A stretch of DNA of 9,974 bases from Chloroflexota bacterium (GTDB taxonomy: Bacteria; Chloroflexota; UBA5177; JANWHV01). The stretch lies in the NCBI GenBank assembly GCA_025450375.1, contig JANWHO010000335.1, forward strand, positions 1 through 9,974, read 5' to 3'. Below the pieces are notes generated by a model. The model saw only the letters and a list, made by a program, of their open reading frames with translations. It was not told the DNA's origin and did no database searches. A program made the translations under genes and the position numbers. Positions 5,337 to 9,974 of the stretch are shown here, one piece after another. Numbering within the stretch: the first letter of the stretch is position 1; the number at the start of each line of letters is the position of its first letter.

Positions 5337-7894
5337 TTCCCTTAAAACTGCGACTGCGGAATTTCATGAGTTACGGCCAGGAAGGCGGCGAACTCGATCT
5401 GAGCGGTATTCATCTGGCCTGCCTGTCCGGCAGCAATGGGCACGGCAAGTCCACCCTGATCGACGCGATGACCTGGGCTCTATGGGGGGCGAGTCGGGCC
5501 CCACGCGAGGATGAGTTGCTGCGCATGGGGACCACGGAGATGGAGGTCGAGTTCGAGTTTGCCTGCCGCGGGGCCCGCTATCGGGTGATCCGGAAGCGAA
5601 CCGTCCGGAAAAGCGGCAGTATCCCCGACTTGGAATTGGCGATCTGGGACGGGGATGCCTATAAAGCGATCACCGGCGCCACGATGGCCGCGACCGAGCG
5701 CGCGATCGTCGAATTGCTTGGCCTCACCTATGAGACTTTCATCAACTCCTCGCTCCTGCTGCAAGGGAAGGCGGACCTGTTCACCGTGAAGCCGCCCAGG
5801 GAACGGAAGGGCGTGCTGGCTGAGATTTTAGAGCTTGGGCAGTATGAGAAGTTGGCGGTGCGCGGGCGGGAACACGAGCGGTCAGCTCGGGACGAAGAGG
5901 AGCGGCACCGGGAGCGTCTGGGCGACATCCATCGGATGCTGGAGACCTTGCCGGAGATCGAAGCTCGTCTCCGCGAAGTCGAGTCGGAGGTCGCCCTTGA
6001 GCAAAGCCAGCGCGCGATTATCGAGGCGACGGTACACGCGCTCGACGGACAGGCGAGGGCCGCCCAAAGCCTCCAGGAACAGATCGGCCGGCATGAGCAG
6101 CGCTTGCGGGACATTGAGGCGGAGGAGCGCCGGTTCGAGGCCGATCGGACAGCGGCGCTGCGGCGCGCGGACGCGGCGCGGGCGCTCTTGCGCGAGGAAG
6201 TGGACCTTCGAGCCCAGGTCGCGGAGCTTCGGCCCGCGCGGGAGGAAGCAGATCGCCTTGGGAGGCTGGCGGCCGCGCTTCGCACGCTCGAACAGGAGAT
6301 GTGGGCGCACACTCGCGAGATCGACAAACAGCAGTCGGGGCTTGCTCAGGAGATTCAGCGGGGCGAGCAAGAGTTGGCCGAGTTGGCGCGATCCGCCGAT
6401 CATCTTGCCCCCAAACGCCTGGAACTTACCGCCATTCAAGGGGAGTGCGCCACCCTCCCCAGCTTGATTGAGCGGCGGGACGGGGCGCGCGCCGAGGAAC
6501 GGGCAAGGACCGAGGTAATTGGTGAACTGCAAGCAAGTGTCAAGGCCCGGCAAAGTCAGATCGAGGAACAACGGAAACGCCTTCGGCAACTGCGTTGCGC
6601 CGAGGCGAGCTGCCCAGTTTGCGGCGCTCCTCTGAGTGCCGAGGGGAAGGAGCGAGCCGAGCAAGAGCTGATTGAGGCGGGGAAGCGCCTCAGCGGCGAG
6701 AAGGACGAATGGGAAGCCCGACAGGGGGTTCTCAAGGGTGAATTGGAGATCGTACGCCAGGCGGCGGTCGCCGTCCAACACGAGATCGACCGCGTGCAAG
6801 GGCTGGCCCGCAAGGAAGGGACGCTCAGCCAGCAGATTGCCGTCCTGGAGCAGCAAGGCGAGCGTCAGGTGGTCGTACGGGAGCAGGTAGAGCGGGCGAA
6901 GGCGACCCTGAGCAGCGGCCAGTTTGCCGCCGAGGCACGAGCGGCGGCCTGCGAGCTGGAAGCCCGGATCACGGCGCTCGGCTACGACCCTGGGATCCAC
7001 GAGGCCCTCCGCGCGCGCATCGCGCTCCTGCAGCCGCTCGAACAACGAATCCCTGCCCTCGATCAGGCGCGCGACGAGCTGACCCGCGCCTCAAGTGAGG
7101 CGGAAACCCAACGAACCCTCCTGGCCGAGCGAGCCACCGAGCGCGGGCGGGTGGAGATCGAGCGCGCGGCCCTAGCGCGCGAGGTGGGCGACCTGGCTGG
7201 CGTGCAAGCACGGCTGAAGGAGCGACGCACCGAACTGGAGGCGGCGCGCGCCCGCGAGGCAGTCCTGCAACAGATGCTGGGGAGTCTCAGCCGCCAGGTG
7301 GAGGACGCGATGAAGCGGCAGGCGGAGCGGATCGTGCTGGAGGCCGCGGAAGCAGCCGCGCGGGAGCGGCGAAGCGCGATGAAGGAGTTGGCGGATGCCT
7401 TCGGGAGCAATGGGATTCCCGCCATGTTGATTGAGAACGCGCTGCCGGAACTGGAGCAGGATGCCAACGACCTGCTCAGCCGCATGACGGACAACAGTAC
7501 CCAGGTGACTTTCGTGACCCAGCGGCAAGGGAAGTCGGGGAAGGCAATCGAGACCCTGGATATCAAGATCGCGGACAGCGCCGGCACCCGCCCCTATGAG
7601 ATGTTCAGCGGCGGCGAAGCCTTCCGGATTAACCTTGCCATTCGCATCGCCCTCTCACGTCTGCTGGCCCGGCGCGCGGGAGCCGAACTGCGCTTCCTCC
7701 TGATCGACGAGGGATTCGGCACCCAGGATGCCCAGGGCCGGGACCGCCTCGTGGAGGCGATCGCGGCCATCGCCGACGACTTCGATAAGATCCTGGTGGT
7801 GACGCACATTGACGAACTGAAGGATCGCTTCGACGTCCACATTGAGGTGACCAAGGGGAACGATGGTTCCAGGGTGGCGATCACCACGGCCTGA
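5333..7894 (+). CDS. sbcC: Exonuclease SbcC (Rad50-type SMC-like ATPase subunit of SbcCD)
   Basis: SbcC is the ATPase partner of SbcD; ATP-driven head movement controls the nuclease and the coiled-coil arms tether DNA. The N-terminal head carries Walker A GSNGHGKST (33-41) and a Q-loop region SSLLLQGKADLF. A long charged Glu/Arg/Ala-rich coiled coil runs from about 175 to 425. The zinc hook CPVC is at 427-430, almost exactly the middle of the 853 residues, and the return coil runs from about 440 to 690. The C-terminal head contains the signature FSGGE (758-762), Walker B LLIDEG (789-794), a D-loop GTQD and the H-loop VVTH (822-825). The length is closer to archaeal Rad50 than to the 1048-residue E. 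coli SbcC, implying shorter arms. It starts at GTG 5333, sharing GTGA with the end of sbcD; no other start fits the conserved N-terminus. Confidence 0.97.
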   Translation: MIPLKLRLRNFMSYGQEGGELDLSGIHLACLSGSNGHGKSTLIDAMTWALWGASRAPREDELLRMGTTEMEVEFEFACRGARYRVIRKRTVRKSGSIPDLELAIWDGDAYKAITGATMAATERAIVELLGLTYETFINSSLLLQGKADLFTVKPPRERKGVLAEILELGQYEKLAVRGREHERSARDEEERHRERLGDIHRMLETLPEIEARLREVESEVALEQSQRAIIEATVHALDGQARAAQSLQEQIGRHEQRLRDIEAEERRFEADRTAALRRADAARALLREEVDLRAQVAELRPAREEADRLGRLAAALRTLEQEMWAHTREIDKQQSGLAQEIQRGEQELAELARSADHLAPKRLELTAIQGECATLPSLIERRDGARAEERARTEVIGELQASVKARQSQIEEQRKRLRQLRCAEASCPVCGAPLSAEGKERAEQELIEAGKRLSGEKDEWEARQGVLKGELEIVRQAAVAVQHEIDRVQGLARKEGTLSQQIAVLEQQGERQVVVREQVERAKATLSSGQFAAEARAAACELEARITALGYDPGIHEALRARIALLQPLEQRIPALDQARDELTRASSEAETQRTLLAERATERGRVEIERAALAREVGDLAGVQARLKERRTELEAARAREAVLQQMLGSLSRQVEDAMKRQAERIVLEAAEAAARERRSAMKELADAFGSNGIPAMLIENALPELEQDANDLLSRMTDNSTQVTFVTQRQGKSGKAIETLDIKIADSAGTRPYEMFSGGEAFRINLAIRIALSRLLARRAGAELRFLLIDEGFGTQDAQGRDRLVEAIAAIADDFDKILVVTHIDELKDRFDVHIEVTKGNDGSRVAITTA

Positions 7895-7924
7895 GCGGGA
7901 CGATCGCTCCGCTCAGACCGTGGT
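7883..7924. terminator. Long stem-loop between convergent genes, containing the sbcC stop codon
   Basis: ACCACGG then CTGAGCGG (7883-7889 and 7891-7898) pair with CCGCTCAG then CCGTGGT (7909-7916 and 7918-7924). This forms a 16-position stem with one C-A mismatch and a 10-nt loop. The TGA stop of sbcC (7892-7894) lies in the left arm. No run of T follows on either strand, so it is not a textbook intrinsic terminator. Its place between converging genes suggests a bidirectional terminator or 3'-end stabiliser. Confidence 0.5.
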
Positions 7925-7976
7925 TATCGCGTGGGAGTTGGACGGTCATTCCTGATGCAGCCGTTCGGCTCTCGCG

Positions 7977-9227
7977 CTATAGACCATAGAGCCCGAACCA
8001 GCTTGGGCCTAGCTGAGCCCAGCGCCGCCCGATCGCAAGCTGGTCCCCCTCCTCCGCGATGTCGGCAGCCTTGCGCAGTTCCCCTGGGTACGGCCCCCAA
8101 TGATAAATCGCCTGATCAGGTTGCGATGCGGTCATGGCCTCGGATGGACCCAGGTAGAGGATGGCGTCGGCCTGGTCCTGATAGCGGATAGCGCCTGGGA
8201 TGGCGCGGTATGACAGGTCCGAGCGTCCCTCGCCAAGCCACGTCCCGGCCAGATGGGCGAGCGCCGGACGCGGCCAGCCCGCGAACTTCGCCGCGACGCG
8301 GCGCCGTGCCGCCAGTGCGGACTCCATTTTGCGCTTGACATTCGCGTCCGAGGTTTTGGCGGTCGGCACGGGGAAGAGCACGTAGAGAGCGACGGAGAAG
8401 AGCACGTTGGGATACCGCGCAAGCACCTGACTAGCCGCGCTCAGTCCCTGGAGCGAGACGGTATCCTGGCGAATGCCGCGCATCGTATGCCCGGCCCCAG
8501 CGATCAGCAATGCCTTGCGTCCTCTGGCCAGGACTTCGCGCGCGATGAGCGCGGCCATGTAGTCGTCCGGCGTGTTGGCGAACGTCGCTACCAAGCGGCG
8601 GTCAGTGGGATGCGCGACGACTTGATCCATGGTGACCGGCGGCTGGCCCAGCAGCACGCGAATCCGTCGGGCCGCCGGCTGCATCCAGTTGACGGCGCGG
8701 ACGCTCCGGAAGAACTGCTCGTAGATCGGAGCGTTCCAGGCTGGATCACCGATCTGGCGCCAAACCTGTTCCAGGTCGGTTCTGGCTACGGGCAGCCCGT
8801 GCAGGATGAAGCGGTCGGCGAGATCCTGATAGGCGGAGTTGCCGAACTCGACCACGATGTCGTTGATCTTTCCTGGCAGGGAGGGATGGAACAGGAGCGC
8901 CGTGATCAGGTCGTGCATCTCTTGCAACATGTGGCGCTCGCCCAGGGCGACGAGTGGATAGCGGTCCATGGCCCGCAGCAAGCCGCCAATCGCATCCGTG
9001 GGCTGGAGGTCGGTTCCCGCTACCGGAGCCAGCGCCGGCGTGGCTGCCCGCGCACTCGCCGTGTGAGTGGTGAGCACTGGGCCCGCGACCGCGGCGCTGG
9101 CGGCGGCCAACGCCGAGTGCCGGAGCATGGAACGTCGCGAAATGGGCACCTGGTCGCCGATTTGAGGGTCTCGTCTGTCCTCGTCCACTGTCCTGTCCTT
9201 TCCTTGATTCATAATCGGATGGCTCAT
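7977..9227 (-). CDS. Tat-exported ChaN/erythromycin-esterase-like protein, function unknown
   Basis: A 416-residue protein with a twin-arginine signal: SRRSMLR (30-36), a hydrophobic Ala-rich core (37-50) and an ASA cleavage site at 57-59. It should therefore be folded in the cytoplasm and exported by the Tat system. The mature part has the layout of the ChaN/EreA-like superfamily: LGERH (95-99), a second histidine H105, an acidic strand VVEFGN (125-130) and a late AGAGH (243-247). The pair of histidines plus the glutamates suggest a metal, haem or esterase-like site. No specific activity can be named. The C-terminus contains a conserved-looking ADAILYLGP (353-361). Start choices are ATG 9227 (GGGAAAAGG upstream), ATG 9212 or GTG 9188; all keep the Tat motif. 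It follows a BNR-repeat gene by 49 bp, probably in one transcript. Confidence 0.72.
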   Translation of the reverse strand: MSHPIMNQGKDRTVDEDRRDPQIGDQVPISRRSMLRHSALAAASAAVAGPVLTTHTASARAATPALAPVAGTDLQPTDAIGGLLRAMDRYPLVALGERHMLQEMHDLITALLFHPSLPGKINDIVVEFGNSAYQDLADRFILHGLPVARTDLEQVWRQIGDPAWNAPIYEQFFRSVRAVNWMQPAARRIRVLLGQPPVTMDQVVAHPTDRRLVATFANTPDDYMAALIAREVLARGRKALLIAGAGHTMRGIRQDTVSLQGLSAASQVLARYPNVLFSVALYVLFPVPTAKTSDANVKRKMESALAARRRVAAKFAGWPRPALAHLAGTWLGEGRSDLSYRAIPGAIRYQDQADAILYLGPSEAMTASQPDQAIYHWGPYPGELRKAADIAEEGDQLAIGRRWAQLGPSWFGLYGL

Positions 9228-9276
9228 CGTCGGCCTTTTCCCGGGCCGTCAAAGGTAGCGCGACAAGAGTGCGTAT

Positions 9277-9974
9277 TCACCGGGTCCGTGGCGCGGCGGT
9301 TGCAACCGCGATGGTGACGATCTCCAGGCGGCCACTCGCGGTGTCGTTCCAGAAGGGGTGGAGGATTCCATCAGCGGCGGCGAGACCCTGGTAGTCGCCG
9401 ATCCACCACAGCCCATGCTTCCCGCCCGGTAGGCCGAGCGCCGGATCGAACGTTCGTCCATCAAGTACCTGGCGCGCCTCGAAGCCGGTGGCGCCGGTGA
9501 CCGATCGCGCCAGATCCACCGCGATCCGGTTCCGGGCCAGGACGAAATACGAGATGTCGACCGCTCCCGCCTCGTCTACGACCACCTGGGGTTGGAACGC
9601 GAAGGTCGCACCGGGACCGCCGGCGGCACTGACGCGCATGGCGGCGCTCCAGGTATGCCCATGATCTCGCGAACGCCGCAGGAAGATCGCGGAGCCGGAG
9701 GTTGCTATCGCGGCGGCGTAGGCCACATAGACGGTGCCGTCTCGGGAATCAACCGCCACGCAGGGCTCGGTAGGCAGCCGGATCGATGCAGTGGGGGCGA
9801 ATTGGTTGGGTGCCGACCCAAGCTTGATCGGAGGCCCGAAGGTGCGGCCTTGATTGGTGGAACTGACGACCTCGATCTCCTGACTGCTCACGGGTGCGGC
9901 GGCGGGATGCGCCGATGGCGTGTCATCATCGGGCGTGTCCCCGCCCTGCCCACTGGACTCGAAGGTCGCGTAGA
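9277..9974 (-). CDS. BNR/Asp-box (sialidase-like) beta-propeller protein, C-terminal part
   Basis: The frame is open to the right edge and gives 231 residues before TGA at 9277; the start lies outside. A GTG at 9891 is not the start, because coding sense continues upstream (YATFESSG..., then an Asp/Pro/Ala-rich stretch). Two Asp-boxes are visible: STNQGRTF (about residues 38-45 of the visible part) and SRDHGHTW (101-108). A third conserved element, WWIGDYQG (189-196), is followed by HPFWNDT. These are marks of six- or seven-bladed sialidase-like propellers that are usually secreted or surface-exposed. The family includes glycosidases but also many non-enzymatic binding proteins. The catalytic arginine triad cannot be judged from this part. 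The D/P/A-rich segment at residues 5-27 looks like an inserted flexible loop. Confidence 0.8.
   Translation of the reverse strand, partial: YATFESSGQGGDTPDDDTPSAHPAAAPVSSQEIEVVSSTNQGRTFGPPIKLGSAPNQFAPTASIRLPTEPCVAVDSRDGTVYVAYAAAIATSGSAIFLRRSRDHGHTWSAAMRVSAAGGPGATFAFQPQVVVDEAGAVDISYFVLARNRIAVDLARSVTGATGFEARQVLDGRTFDPALGLPGGKHGLWWIGDYQGLAAADGILHPFWNDTASGRLEIVTIAVATAAPRTR

Noticed and set aside
5882..7045. Minus-strand ORF of 387 aa opposite sbcC
   Set aside because: Shadow of the coiled-coil region; Leu/Gly/Pro-rich antisense composition.
8253..9317. Plus-strand ORF of 354 aa opposite the Tat-exported protein
   Set aside because: Antisense shadow; the minus frame has the Tat signal and family motifs.
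9188..9891. GTG at 9891 as start of the BNR protein
   Set aside because: Coding sense continues upstream to the window edge with no stop, so the gene is partial rather than starting there.
1..9974. CRISPR arrays, insertion sequences, rRNA genes or phage genes
   Set aside because: No regularly spaced repeats, transposase or integrase motifs, or rRNA segments were seen on either strand.

Overview
The window is a GC-rich bacterial chromosome segment with ordinary housekeeping and accessory genes. Gene style suggests Chloroflexota, perhaps Thermomicrobia-like: the wording of the SbcC and SbcD proteins, RHS-repeat debris, a Tat-exported ChaN/EreA-like protein and a compound palindromic repeat. 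That assignment is an impression from pattern memory, not a computed placement.

Left part (1-740, minus strand). A sigma70-type promoter drives an initiator tRNA-Met(CAU), which ends in a rho-independent terminator. After it comes the first 176 codons of an ABC-2 type transporter ATPase that runs off the left edge.

Gene graveyard (about 740-1750). No intact gene is visible. There are broken plus-strand pieces of an RHS/YD-repeat protein (934-1008 and 1469-1751) and a frameshifted leucine-rich-repeat tail (1208-1424). A 39-codon ORF with a good Shine-Dalgarno sequence (1116-1235) lies just before the leucine-rich piece.

Middle, minus strand (1750-3691). A HisD-family dehydrogenase is followed after 64 bp by a MarR-family regulator. 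A perfect 12-bp palindrome in the gap is a good candidate operator. The HisD protein differs from classical histidinol dehydrogenase at several metal and substrate positions and stands without other his genes, so it may be a paralogue with another substrate.

Divergent intergenic region (3692-4091). It holds an 89-bp element of nested hairpins bounded by 14-bp perfect inverted repeats. It also holds an extended -10-like box six bases before the sbcD start codon.

Plus-strand operon (4092-7894). sbcD and sbcC overlap by 4 bp (GTGA) and encode the complete Mre11/Rad50-type nuclease-ATPase complex, with all core catalytic motifs visible. A strong stem-loop that contains the sbcC stop codon separates it from the convergent genes that follow.

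Right part (7977-9974, minus strand). The 3' end of a BNR/sialidase-like beta-propeller gene, open at the right edge, is followed 49 bp later by a Tat-exported ChaN/erythromycin-esterase-like protein. They are probably co-transcribed and may both act outside the cytoplasm. I did not find a convincing wholly new multi-gene system. The best leads are the divergent HisD-MarR pair, the compound palindrome, the initiator-tRNA promoter geometry and the ChaN-like/BNR pair.
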